In this document: one piece after another, positions 35,368-44,014 of the stretch
Numbering within the stretch: position 1 is the stretch's first letter
Layout: each line of letters opens with the position of its first letter
Origin: Spiribacter vilamensis
GTDB lineage: Bacteria; Pseudomonadota; Gammaproteobacteria; Nitrococcales; Nitrococcaceae
DNA: 64,000 nucleotides
Assembly: GCF_004217415.1 (NCBI RefSeq)
Contig: NZ_SHLI01000001.1
Coordinates: forward strand, 434,001-498,000
Reading direction: 5' to 3'
Made by a program: the position numbers and the translations under genes
The notes under the pieces: model-generated
Seen by the model: only the letters and a program-made list of their open reading frames with translations
Database searches by the model: none
Told to the model about the DNA's origin: nothing

Positions 35368-36189
35368 ATGTCCGACGCGCGCAGCGTTTTCTATATCTCC
35401 GACCGCACCGGCATTACGGCCGAGACGCTTGGCCAGAGTCTGCTGACCCAGTTCGCACTCGACTGTTCACCGGTCAGCATCCCGTTTACCGACAGCCCCG
35501 AAGCGGTGGATGCGGCGATCGAGCAGATCGAGGCGGCGGGGCGACGTAACCAGTCGCGGCCGATCGTTTTCAGCACCATTATTGACGCCGGCCTGCGCAA
35601 TCGCCTGCGGCGGGTCAATGCCGTCGTGCTGGATTTCTTCGACACGTTCATCGGGCCGCTGGAAAGCGAACTGGGCATGGAATCGAGCCACACCATCGGG
35701 CGAAGCCACGGCATTGCCGACCCGGGCGCGTACAAGCTACGCATTGATGCCATGAACTACGCCCTCTCCGCCGACGATGGCGCCGCCGTACGCCATTATG
35801 AACAGGCCGACGTGATTCTGGTGGGTGTTTCGCGCTGCGGCAAGACGCCGACCTGCATCTACATGGCGTTGCAGTACGGCATCTATGCCGCGAACTATCC
35901 GCTCACCGATGATGATTTGCTGAGTGGTCGGTTGCCGGAGGTTTTGCGCCCCTATCGTTCTCGAGTCTATGCGCTCACGATCCGGCCCGAGCGGCTGGCG
36001 CAGATAAGGGCCGAGCGACGCGCCAACACCCGCTACGCATCGCTGCGTCAGTGTCAGTACGAAACCGTCCGCGCCGAGGGGCTCTTTCACCAGGAGAAGC
36101 TGCCTTTTTCGAACACGACGACGATGTCCATCGAAGAGATCGCCGCCATGATCATCCAGTCCCGTCAACTACGGCGGCGACTGTATTAA
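35368..36189 (+). CDS. ppsR: PEP synthase regulatory kinase/phosphorylase
   Basis: The 273-residue bifunctional enzyme inactivates PpsA by ADP-dependent phosphorylation and reactivates it by phosphorolysis. It has the typical N-terminus VFYISDRTGITAETLGQSL and the P-loop GVSRCGKTPT. The ATG at 35368 is chosen over a TTG at 35341 because of the family start (MSDARSVFYISD). Its divergent placement to ppsA, 77 bases apart, supports the assignment. Confidence 0.96.
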   Translation: MSDARSVFYISDRTGITAETLGQSLLTQFALDCSPVSIPFTDSPEAVDAAIEQIEAAGRRNQSRPIVFSTIIDAGLRNRLRRVNAVVLDFFDTFIGPLESELGMESSHTIGRSHGIADPGAYKLRIDAMNYALSADDGAAVRHYEQADVILVGVSRCGKTPTCIYMALQYGIYAANYPLTDDDLLSGRLPEVLRPYRSRVYALTIRPERLAQIRAERRANTRYASLRQCQYETVRAEGLFHQEKLPFSNTTTMSIEEIAAMIIQSRQLRRRLY

Positions 36190-36251
36190 ATTCGCCGCTG
36201 CATTGCCAGCCGGGGGCGTCGCCCGTTCGGTGCCTGTGCTAGGATTACGGC

Positions 36252-36731
36252 ATGATTATGCAGACCGGTACTCTCGTCGCCGAGCGGGCGCCAGATGGCA
36301 GTTTCGCGGCGCTGATGGAGCTCTACGAGAGCAACTACATTTACCTGCGCCGACTCGTCCCGCAGCTCGACGGCCAGCGCGATGCACAGGTCTCGAGCGT
36401 GGATCGCGGGCCCGACCTGCATCTCGAGGTAATCGAACGCTGTCCGTATACAACGACGCTTATGCTGACGCACCGCTTTCCGCGACCGGAGGGTGACGAG
36501 TCGCTGCCCGATCTGCAGGTCCGCATCTATCATGATGCCCGGGTGGCCGAAGTGCTGAGGACCGAAGCCGAGGCCCCGACCCCGGCACAAGAGATGCTCG
36601 CATGGCGCTGGGCCACCAACCGCTTCCTTATGCGCTGGCTGTTGTACTGCCTGGGCGAGGGGCATGGGTTCCCTGCAACCGACGGCCATGCGGTCGTTCT
36701 GCGGCCGGCCGCAAGGCGCTGGTCGGTCTAG
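36252..36731 (+). CDS. DUF1249 family protein (YqiB-like)
   Basis: A 159-residue cytoplasmic protein with the DUF1249 pattern: LMELYESNYIYLRRLVPQL, LEVIERCPYTTTLMLTH, and VRIYHDARVAEVL. The function is unknown. It is followed 12 bases later by the IscR-like gene and preceded by 62 bases after ppsR. Confidence 0.9.
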   Translation: MIMQTGTLVAERAPDGSFAALMELYESNYIYLRRLVPQLDGQRDAQVSSVDRGPDLHLEVIERCPYTTTLMLTHRFPRPEGDESLPDLQVRIYHDARVAEVLRTEAEAPTPAQEMLAWRWATNRFLMRWLLYCLGEGHGFPATDGHAVVLRPAARRWSV

Positions 36732-36743
36732 GCGTCGCGTCCG

Positions 36744-37166
36744 GTGCGTTTGTCCACGAAAGGGCGCTACGCGGTCACCACCATCATGGATCTCGCCCTC
36801 CATCAGGAGAATGGTCCGGTGACGCTCGCCAATATCTCTCAGCGCCAGGAGCTCTCGCTTTCCTATCTCGAACAGCTCTTTGCCCAGTTGCGTCGGCATG
36901 GACTCGTCCATGGCGTGCGAGGCCCCGGTGGCGGTTATCGGCTGGCCCTGGCAGCTGATCGCATCAGCGTCGCGGCGGTGATCCTCGCGGTGGAGCAGCG
37001 TGTGGATGCCACCGCCTGTGGCGGTGAGGAAGACTGCGCTGACGGGACCCGCTGCATTACCCACGACCTGTGGGCCGAGCTCTCCGATCAGATAGAGGGC
37101 TTCCTTGGCAGTATCAGCCTCGCGGATCTCGCCGCTGACCCGGCGTTAATTGCCGCTACTCAGTAA
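36744..37166 (+). CDS. iscR: Rrf2-family regulator, IscR-like
   Basis: The 140-residue winged-helix regulator starts at a GTG ([18 protein letters not shown]). The three Cys of the [2Fe-2S] site are in [13 protein letters not shown], followed by ITHDLW, as in IscR. In most gammaproteobacteria iscR heads the isc operon. Here no iscS, iscU or iscA follows; the next gene is convergent, 5 bases away. No strong ribosome site is visible, so it may be translated with DUF1249. Confidence 0.88.
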   Translation: MRLSTKGRYAVTTIMDLALHQENGPVTLANISQRQELSLSYLEQLFAQLRRHGLVHGVRGPGGGYRLALAADRISVAAVILAVEQRVDATACGGEEDCADGTRCITHDLWAELSDQIEGFLGSISLADLAADPALIAATQ

Positions 37167-37171
37167 GTCGC

Positions 37172-37846
37172 TCAGTGCTCAAGGTCGACGAGACCCAGCT
37201 TGACCGCCGCAAGCGTTGCCTCGGCGCGGGTAGAGACATTGAGCTTGAGATAAATCGACTTGATGTGACCGGCTACCGTGGAGCTCTTGATCACGAGCGC
37301 ATTACCCACGCGATGGCGATCCCAGCCCCGCGAGAGAAGCGAGAGTACCTCCACCTCGCGCCGGGTCAGGCCTGTCGACTCGGCACCGGGTCGCACGAGT
37401 GAATCACCCTGGTCGGAATGCGGCGGGCGTTCTTCGAACCGCTGCATCATGCGCCGCGCAATCTCCGGTGACAGCCCGGGGTCACCATTGCCGATTGCCG
37501 CCATTAGCTGCAGGGTCCCGTCGCTTCCCTGATCCTTGAGAATATAACCGTCCACACCCTGGCGCAGTGCCGCGAGGAGGTGGGGATCATCATCGTGGCG
37601 GGTGAGAATCACTCGGGGCGAACCGGGGTAGAGCATCCGGGTCTGCTCAATCAGTTCCAGCCCGGAGCCATCGGGCAGGTAGAAGTCGGTGATGAGCAGG
37701 CCCGGCATGGAACCACCAAAATGACCATAAGCCGCCTTGAGGCCGGGTGTGGCTACCAGGTCAATCTGCGGCCAGATCGTCAGCAGGATGTCGCTGATGC
37801 GGCGCTGTTCACCCGCATCGGGGTCGACGATCAGGGCCCGCTTCAT
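37172..37846 (-). CDS. Orphan NarL/FixJ-type response regulator
   Basis: The 224-residue product has a receiver domain (residues 1-~120) and a LuxR-type helix-turn-helix (~155-220, LTRREVEVLSLLSRGW and STVAGHIKSIYLKLN). The phospho-acceptor Asp is in LLITDFYLPDGSGL, the Thr in VILTRHDD and the Lys in YILKDQG. In the first acidic pair one Asp is replaced by Pro (VDPDAG). I chose the ATG at 37846 (MKRALIVD). It lies 16 bases after aapP on the same strand, and no histidine kinase gene is nearby. Confidence 0.92.
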   Translation of the reverse strand: MKRALIVDPDAGEQRRISDILLTIWPQIDLVATPGLKAAYGHFGGSMPGLLITDFYLPDGSGLELIEQTRMLYPGSPRVILTRHDDDPHLLAALRQGVDGYILKDQGSDGTLQLMAAIGNGDPGLSPEIARRMMQRFEERPPHSDQGDSLVRPGAESTGLTRREVEVLSLLSRGWDRHRVGNALVIKSSTVAGHIKSIYLKLNVSTRAEATLAAVKLGLVDLEH

Positions 37847-37862
37847 CCAGTCATCCGTTCCC

Positions 37863-38666
37863 TCAGTGCTGGAGAATCTGCTCGAGAAACTCCCGGGTGC
37901 GTGGCTGTTCCGGGTTCGTGAAGAACTGATTGGGTGGCGCTGCCTCCACAATCTGTCCACCGTCCATGAAGATGACGCGGTCGGCAACCGTTTTGGCGAA
38001 GCCCATCTCGTGTGTGACGCAGATCATGGTCATACCGCTGCCGGCGAGCTCGACCATGACATCGAGCACTTCCTTGATCATTTCCGGATCGAGTGCCGAA
38101 GTCGGCTCGTCGAACAGCATGATCTTGGGCTCCATGCACAGTGCCCGGGCAATCGCGACCCGTTGCTGCTGACCGCCGGACAGCTGGCCCGGATACTTGT
38201 CCGCCTGCTCGGGGATCTGCACCCGCTCGAGATACTTCATCGCCATCTCGATTGCCTCCCGGCGGGGCGTTTTGCGCACCCAGATCGGTGCTAGCAGGCA
38301 GTTCTCGAGCACACTCAGATGAGGGAAGAGGTTGAACTGCTGGAAGACCATGCCGACCTCGCGACGGATGGCCTCGATATTCTTGACATCGGCGTTCAGG
38401 GATACGCCATCAATGGTGATCTGCCCGCGCTGATGGGGCTCGAGGTGGTTCAGGCAGCGGATGAGCGTCGATTTCCCGGATCCGGACGGGCCACAGACGA
38501 CGATTCGCTCGCCCTTCTGCACCGTCAGGTTGACCGAATTGAGCGCATGGAAATCGCCGAACCACTTGTTCAGGTCGGAGACTTCGATGATGTTCTCGTT
38601 GCTGACGGCCGAGGCGACCGGAGTGCCGATGGCATCGGTTTCCGGCGCTGCACTGTTGTTTTCCAT
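37863..38666 (-). CDS. aapP: General L-amino acid ABC transporter ATPase
   Basis: A 267-residue ATPase of the GlnQ/AapP type. It has Walker [11 protein letters not shown]-loop [16 protein letters not shown], signature [15 protein letters not shown], Walker [14 protein letters not shown] and H-loop VTHEMGFAK. The start ([11 protein letters not shown]) adds ~25 extra residues before the ATPase fold. It is fourth in aapJ-aapQ-aapM-aapP. Confidence 0.95.
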   Translation of the reverse strand: MENNSAAPETDAIGTPVASAVSNENIIEVSDLNKWFGDFHALNSVNLTVQKGERIVVCGPSGSGKSTLIRCLNHLEPHQRGQITIDGVSLNADVKNIEAIRREVGMVFQQFNLFPHLSVLENCLLAPIWVRKTPRREAIEMAMKYLERVQIPEQADKYPGQLSGGQQQRVAIARALCMEPKIMLFDEPTSALDPEMIKEVLDVMVELAGSGMTMICVTHEMGFAKTVADRVIFMDGGQIVEAAPPNQFFTNPEQPRTREFLEQILQH

Positions 38667-38683
38667 GTCGCGGTTCTCTCCGA

Positions 38684-39784
38684 TTATTTGGCGTGTCCGG
38701 TATCGAGCTTTTTCTCGATGCCATGACTGTAGCGGGACATTCCGAAGCAGAAGACCCAGAAACAGAAGGCGACAAACAGGTATCCCTCCGCCATGACATT
38801 GTCCCATGCCGGATCACTGATGGTGGATTTGACGGCACCGAGCAGGTCGAACAGCCCGATGATGAGCACCAGCGTTGTGTCCTTGAAAAGGGAAATAACG
38901 GTGTTGGCGATCCCCGGTATCACGATCTTGAGCGCCTGCGGCAGGATGATCAGCCGCATCCGTCGCCAGTAGCCCAGTCCCAGTGCCTCGGCGGCCTCGT
39001 ACTGTCCCTTGGGAATGGCCTGTAGCCCACCGCGTACAACCTCGGCCATATAAGCGGCCTGGAAGAAGACAATCCCCACCAGCGCCCGCATGAGTTTGTC
39101 AAAGCTCACGCCGTCCGGGAGGAAAAGGGGCAGCATGACGGATGCCATGAACAGGATGGTAATCAGGGGGACAGAGCGCCAGAACTCGATGAAGATGACG
39201 CATATCCCGCGTATGACCGGCATTTCCGAGCGTCGACCGAGGGCAAGCACGACGCCGATCGGCAGGGCCGCGATGATACCCACGTACGAGAGGATGAGGG
39301 TGAGCATCAGCCCGCCCCACTGAGAGGTCCTGACCGGCTCGAGGCCGAAAAAGCCCCCGGCAATCAGGATATAGGCACCGATTGGCAAACCCGTGAGTCC
39401 GAAAATCCCGATCCATCGACGCAGGCGCGGCGGAGAGGGGAGAAATGGCGGCACAACGGCCAGGGCAAACAGCACAAAGGCCAGGGTGGGGCGCCAACGC
39501 AGCTCCTGTGGATAGAACCCGTAAATGAAGAAGCCGAAGCGCTGTTCAATGAATACCCAGCAGGCGCCGTCGGGGTTGCAGGCGTCGGCACCCGCGCCCA
39601 CGAACACGGCGCTGAAAAAGGCCCAGTCGATCATCGGTACCAGCGTGGTAACCAGGAAGTAGCCAACGATCAGCGTGACCAGGCTGTTGAACCAGGTCGA
39701 GAACAGATTCTCGTGCAGCCAGCGGAAGATACCGCGTTGGGTCACCGGTGCCGGCTGGCTGGGAAGCGGCTGATGGGCTGCCAT
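38684..39784 (-). CDS. aapM: General L-amino acid ABC transporter permease AapM
   Basis: A 366-residue inner-membrane protein with ~8 hydrophobic segments. Its C-terminal permease domain contains [20 protein letters not shown] and the coupling region [24 protein letters not shown]. The length and the periplasmic Cys-containing loop near residue 70 fit AapM/BztC. It is 3 bases downstream of aapQ. Confidence 0.94.
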   Translation of the reverse strand: MAAHQPLPSQPAPVTQRGIFRWLHENLFSTWFNSLVTLIVGYFLVTTLVPMIDWAFFSAVFVGAGADACNPDGACWVFIEQRFGFFIYGFYPQELRWRPTLAFVLFALAVVPPFLPSPPRLRRWIGIFGLTGLPIGAYILIAGGFFGLEPVRTSQWGGLMLTLILSYVGIIAALPIGVVLALGRRSEMPVIRGICVIFIEFWRSVPLITILFMASVMLPLFLPDGVSFDKLMRALVGIVFFQAAYMAEVVRGGLQAIPKGQYEAAEALGLGYWRRMRLIILPQALKIVIPGIANTVISLFKDTTLVLIIGLFDLLGAVKSTISDPAWDNVMAEGYLFVAFCFWVFCFGMSRYSHGIEKKLDTGHAK

Positions 39785-39787
39785 GCT

Positions 39788-40975
39788 TCAACGCTCCTTG
39801 AGCGCGACTGCGCGGTTGTAGAAATTCATGAGTAGGGAAATACTCAGGCTGATCGCCAGGTAGACCGACATGGTCATGGCGACGATCTCGACGGCCTGGC
39901 CGGTCTGATTCAGAGACGTCCCCATGAATACGTTCACCAGGTCGGGGTAGCCGATCGCCACCGCGAGCGACGAATTCTTGGTGAGATTCAGGTACTGGCT
40001 TGTCAGTGGTGGGATAATGACTCGCAATGCCTGTGGGATTACGACAAGCCGCAGTACACGCCGCGGAGGCAGTCCCAGTGCCAGCGCCGCCTCGGTCTGA
40101 CCGCTACTGACCGATACGATGCCTGAACGGACGATTTCGGCGATGAATGTGGCGGTGTAGATCGTCAGCGCCATCAGCAGGGCGCCGAGCTCCGGGATGG
40201 CGGTGACGCCGCCGGAAAAGCTGAAAGTGCCGAATGTCGGGACATCCCAGCCAACCGGTTGCCCCATCACGAAGTAGGCGAGGGTGGGCAGGCCTGCAAT
40301 CATTGCGAGTGAAACCGGGAAGGCGGGAAAGATCTGTCCGGTGGCCGCCTGGCGGCGGCGGGCCCAGGTGACGAGCGCGATGGAAGCCGCCAGTGCGAGC
40401 AGCACGGCGATGCCAATCCAGCCGGCGCCCGCTTCAAAAACGGGTTTCGGTATAACGATACCGCGGTTGCTCAGGAAAGCCACATCGCCGACGTTCACCG
40501 CGTTACGGACGCCGGGTAATGAGCCCAGTACCGCGAAATACCAGAAGAAGATCTGCAGTAGCAGCGGCACGTTGCGGAAGATTTCGATGTAGGCCAGCGC
40601 GACCTTGGCCACCAGCCAGTTGGTGGACAGTCGAGCGATGCCGACGATAAAGCCGACGATCGTAGCGAAAAGGATGCCCAGCCCCGAGACGAGCAGGGTA
40701 TTACTCAGTCCGACCAGGAAGGTTCGGCCGTAGGTCATGGTCTCGTCGTACTCGATGAGACTCATGATGATGCCAAAGCCCGCGGTCGCATCGAGGAATC
40801 CGAAACCGGTGCTGATGCCGCGGCTGGCAAGGTTGTTGATCGTGTTCTGGAACAGCGAGTAACCCACCCAGGCAACCGCTGAAACTGCCAGGATCTGGAA
40901 CACCACGGATCTTACCCGCGGATCATTCCATGGTTTGGGGTTGTCCGGCCTCAGCGGCCCGCGGTCGCTACTCAT
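39788..40975 (-). CDS. aapQ: General L-amino acid ABC transporter permease AapQ
   Basis: A 395-residue inner-membrane protein. Landmarks are FLVGLSNTLLVSGLGI, EIFRNVPLLLQIFFWY, the AapQ-type large loop (residues ~160-250), and EAALALGLPPRRVLRLVVIPQALR. It forms the channel with AapM. Confidence 0.94.
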   Translation of the reverse strand: MSSDRGPLRPDNPKPWNDPRVRSVVFQILAVSAVAWVGYSLFQNTINNLASRGISTGFGFLDATAGFGIIMSLIEYDETMTYGRTFLVGLSNTLLVSGLGILFATIVGFIVGIARLSTNWLVAKVALAYIEIFRNVPLLLQIFFWYFAVLGSLPGVRNAVNVGDVAFLSNRGIVIPKPVFEAGAGWIGIAVLLALAASIALVTWARRRQAATGQIFPAFPVSLAMIAGLPTLAYFVMGQPVGWDVPTFGTFSFSGGVTAIPELGALLMALTIYTATFIAEIVRSGIVSVSSGQTEAALALGLPPRRVLRLVVIPQALRVIIPPLTSQYLNLTKNSSLAVAIGYPDLVNVFMGTSLNQTGQAVEIVAMTMSVYLAISLSISLLMNFYNRAVALKER

Positions 40976-41065
40976 GGGTACCGGCCTGTCCCGTCATTAT
41001 GAGTTGAAAGGGGCCCGGGGCGGCCGGAGCCCGCCCCCGGGCGTCATGGCAGTAAGGCGTCCGCC

Positions 41066-42085
41066 TTACCGGAACGGCGGTGCGTAGAGCACGCCACCCT
41101 CGGTCCAGAGCGCGTTGGTCCCACGCTGCAGGCCCAGCGGTGTATCGGGTCCGACGTTACGCTCGAACATCTCGCCGTAGTTACCGACCTGGCTGATCAC
41201 ATCGACCATGAAGTCATCATCGAGGCCGAGGATTTCACCCATGTTGCCCGACGTTCCAACGATCCGCTGAACGCTGGGGTTGTCGGAGTCCATCATGTCG
41301 TCGACATTCTCGGAAGTGACGCCGTACTCCTCGGCGTTGATCTGGCCGAACAGGACCCACTTCACGACGTTGAACCACTCATCGTCACCCTGGCGTACCA
41401 CGGGGCCGAGCGGCTCCTTGGAAATCACCTCGGGCAGGATCTCCGCGGAATCGGGGTCGCTCAGCTGGGTCTTGAGCGCGGCGAGCTGTGACGTATCCGA
41501 GGTGAGGACATCGCAACGGTTGTTGTCAAAGCCCTGGGCGCTAGCCTCGGAGGTATCGAAGACAACGGCTTCGTATTCCATGTCGTTGGCACGGAAGAAG
41601 TCGGCGAGGTTGAGCTCGGTCGTGGTACCCGCCTGGATACAGATGGCGGCACCATCCAGGCTGTAGGCACTGTCAACGCCCAGGTCCTTTTTGATCAAAA
41701 AGCCCTGACCGTCGTAATAGTTGGTCCCGGTGAAGTTGAGTCCCAGCGAGGTGTCGCGGGTCGTCGTCCAGGTCGTATTCCGCGTGAGAACATCAATCTC
41801 ACCCGACTGCAGCGCAGTGAAACGCTCGGCAGCGGTCAGCGGGATAAATTCGACAGCGTCCGCGTCACCCAGCACCGCAGCGGCGACCGCCCGGCACGTG
41901 TCGACGTCAATACCGGCCCAGTTACCGTCGTTGTCGGGCTGTGAAAAACCGGGCAGTCCGTTACTGACGCCACAGCGCAGTTCGCCGTCGTCCTTTACGT
42001 CCTGCAAAGTCGCGGCCTGCGTCGTGCCGGCGAATGCCAGCAATCCCGACGCTGCGAGGCCCATTGTGATAATCGTCTTTTTCAT
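41066..42085 (-). CDS. aapJ: General L-amino acid periplasmic binding protein
   Basis: The 339-residue product has a Sec signal peptide (MKKTIITMGLAASGLLAFAG, cleavage near TQA). Family segments are LRCGVSNGLPGFSQPD, GIDVDTCRAVAAAVLGD, FTALQSGEIDVLTRNTTWT and the YDGQGFLIKK loop. The ATG at 42085 is chosen; the frame is open a little upstream. It is first in the operon and preceded by a sigma-54 type promoter. Confidence 0.95.
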   Translation of the reverse strand: MKKTIITMGLAASGLLAFAGTTQAATLQDVKDDGELRCGVSNGLPGFSQPDNDGNWAGIDVDTCRAVAAAVLGDADAVEFIPLTAAERFTALQSGEIDVLTRNTTWTTTRDTSLGLNFTGTNYYDGQGFLIKKDLGVDSAYSLDGAAICIQAGTTTELNLADFFRANDMEYEAVVFDTSEASAQGFDNNRCDVLTSDTSQLAALKTQLSDPDSAEILPEVISKEPLGPVVRQGDDEWFNVVKWVLFGQINAEEYGVTSENVDDMMDSDNPSVQRIVGTSGNMGEILGLDDDFMVDVISQVGNYGEMFERNVGPDTPLGLQRGTNALWTEGGVLYAPPFR

Positions 42086-42142
42086 TCCTGCTTTCCTCTC
42101 TTTTCTCGAGGGTGTGCAAAGCCAATATGGCACTAAATACAA

Positions 42143-42158
42143 AGCAAACTTTATGCCA
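42143..42158 (-). promoter_or_regulatory. Sigma-54 promoter of the aap operon
   Basis: Toward aapJ the site reads TGGCATAAAGTTTGCT, which matches the consensus TGGCAYRNNNNTTGCW at every fixed position. The -12 element is about 58 bases before the aapJ ATG. This suggests nitrogen (NtrC) control. Confidence 0.8.
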
Positions 42159-42223
42159 GTGTCGCCATACTCTCCTCCGTCGGCATTTTCCGCGAAATAC
42201 GCCGCACCTCTTTATGTCATGAA

Positions 42224-42260
42224 TGCACCAGTCTGGACAAGGGCGGTGAAACCTGCACCA
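42224..42260 (-). promoter_or_regulatory. Possible activator sites for the sigma-54 promoter
   Basis: Two copies of TGCACCA (42224-42230 and 42254-42260) are exactly 30 bases apart, about three helical turns, and 65-100 bases upstream of the sigma-54 site. They match one half of the NtrC site (TGCAC..); the other halves are poor. Confidence 0.4.
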
Positions 42261-42300
42261 TGGGCGAGCGTAACGATTTGTCTATTGCCGGAGATCACCC

Positions 42301-43443
42301 ATGGAGCCCGCCTTCGATCTGCATCTGCCCCGTCATATCCGCTTTGGCCGGGACGCCGCAGCCCACGCCGTCGAAGCGGTATGCGCGCGGGGCAAGCGAC
42401 CACTGCTCATCCATGGTGCGAATCCTCGCCGGTCGCAATGGCTCATCGATGCACTGATCGCCGCCAACTGCCCGCCGACCCGTCATGCCTGTCCGCACGA
42501 GCCCGATGTCGCGCTCATCGAGGCCGGCGTCGTGGCCGGGCGCCATGACGACGTGGATGTCGTGATCGGGCTCGGGGGTGGTTCGGTCATTGATACGGCG
42601 AAGGCCGTGGCCGGTCTGATTCCCGCTAGCGGCGATGTGGTGGATTATCTCGAGGTCGTCGGTGATAACGCCCCGCTGGACGCGACACCACTGCCGTTCA
42701 TCGCGCTCCCCACCACGGCCGGCACGGGGACGGAGGCAACCTACAACTCCGTTATCGATGTCCCCTCTGCGCGTCGCAAGGTCTCGCTGCGCGATCCGCG
42801 ACTGTTGCCCGACGTGGCGATCGTCGACCCGGCGCTCACCGATAACACGCCGGCCGCGGTGACACTCGCAAGCGGCCTGGATGCCATCACCCAGGTGATC
42901 GAGCCGTTCATCAGTTGCCGCGCCAATCGCTTTACCGATGCCCTCTGCCGCGATGCGATTCCGCAGGGGCTCGCTGCGTTGCGGACACTCATGGCCACGG
43001 AGGATTCCACCGCGCGCGACACCATGGCCTGGGTGAGCCTGTCCGGTGGTCTCGCCCTCGCCAATGCGAAACTCGGCGCGGTCCATGGACTCGCCGGACC
43101 CCTGGGCGGTGTCACCGATATGCCCCATGGCGCGATTGCCGGCGCGTTGCTGCCGGAAGCCCTGCGCGCCAATCGAGAAGCGACCCGCGGACGGATTGCC
43201 GGGCGCATTGTCGAGGTCGAGCGGTGGATTGCCGAAGCGTTCGGATGTGAAGCCGAAGTCGCGATCGACCGGTTGGCGGCGTGGTCCCGGGCACAGGGAC
43301 TGCCCGGACTGCGCGAGGCCGGACTGGACCCGGCTGAACTGCCGCCGATCGCCGCCGCGGCCGAGCAATCGTCATCGATGCAGGGCAACCCGGTTGTACT
43401 GCCCGCGGACCGACTGGTGCAGATGATGGAGCAGGCATGGTGA
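42301..43443 (+). CDS. Iron-type (group III) alcohol dehydrogenase
   Basis: A 380-residue enzyme with the NAD(P) loop GLGGGSVIDTAKA, LPTTAGTGTEAT, and the metal-site segments GLDAITQVIEPF, GAVHGLAGPLGG and MPHGAIAGALLP. The first metal His (normally D-x3-H) is Gln here, a variant seen in a subgroup of these enzymes. GGAG precedes the ATG. The next genes, 46 bases downstream, are TRAP transporter subunits, which suggests that the enzyme handles the imported compound. Confidence 0.9.
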   Translation: MEPAFDLHLPRHIRFGRDAAAHAVEAVCARGKRPLLIHGANPRRSQWLIDALIAANCPPTRHACPHEPDVALIEAGVVAGRHDDVDVVIGLGGGSVIDTAKAVAGLIPASGDVVDYLEVVGDNAPLDATPLPFIALPTTAGTGTEATYNSVIDVPSARRKVSLRDPRLLPDVAIVDPALTDNTPAAVTLASGLDAITQVIEPFISCRANRFTDALCRDAIPQGLAALRTLMATEDSTARDTMAWVSLSGGLALANAKLGAVHGLAGPLGGVTDMPHGAIAGALLPEALRANREATRGRIAGRIVEVERWIAEAFGCEAEVAIDRLAAWSRAQGLPGLREAGLDPAELPPIAAAAEQSSSMQGNPVVLPADRLVQMMEQAW

Positions 43444-43489
43444 CCCTTGCTTGTCGACAGATCACCGCTTCGCCATACTCCGCGACCTG

Positions 43490-44014
43490 ATGCGTGTACT
43501 GCTGCGTTTTTCCCGGGCCATCGATGCCCTCAGCGACTGGATCGGCGTCGCCCTGCGCGGCGTCGCACTGCTCCTCATAGCGCTCGGGGTGATTAACGTC
43601 ATTGGTCGCTATCTCGGTGCGAGGCTGGGGATGCAGCTCTCCTCCAATGCCCTGCTCGAGGCGCAGATCCAGGCCTTTGCCATTATCTTCCTGCTCGGCA
43701 GTGCCTACCTGCTGCGCCACAACGGGCATATCCGGGTCGACATCCTCCAGACCCGGTTCACCCCCCGGCTGCGGGCGTGGGTGGATCTACTCGGTACGAT
43801 GCTGGCCCTGGTCCCGTTCTGTGTCGTCATGATCATCTACAGCATCGACTATGTCAGCGTCGCCTGGTCGCGGCTTGAAGTCAGTCCCAACCCGGGTGGG
43901 CTCCCTCTCTATCCCATCAAAACCGTCCTTTTGATCGGCTTCGCCCTACTGCTGCTCCAGGGGCTCAGTCAGGCCGTGAAGGCCGTCGCCACGCTGCGCG
44001 GGCTCGAGCAATGA
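43490..44014 (+). CDS. dctQ: TRAP transporter small membrane subunit
   Basis: A 174-residue protein with four hydrophobic segments and the family sequence LEAQIQAFAIIFLLGSAYLLRHNGHIRVDI. The ATG at 43490 is preferred to a TTG at 43451. It overlaps dctM by 4 bases (ATGA). Confidence 0.92.
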   Translation: MRVLLRFSRAIDALSDWIGVALRGVALLLIALGVINVIGRYLGARLGMQLSSNALLEAQIQAFAIIFLLGSAYLLRHNGHIRVDILQTRFTPRLRAWVDLLGTMLALVPFCVVMIIYSIDYVSVAWSRLEVSPNPGGLPLYPIKTVLLIGFALLLLQGLSQAVKAVATLRGLEQ

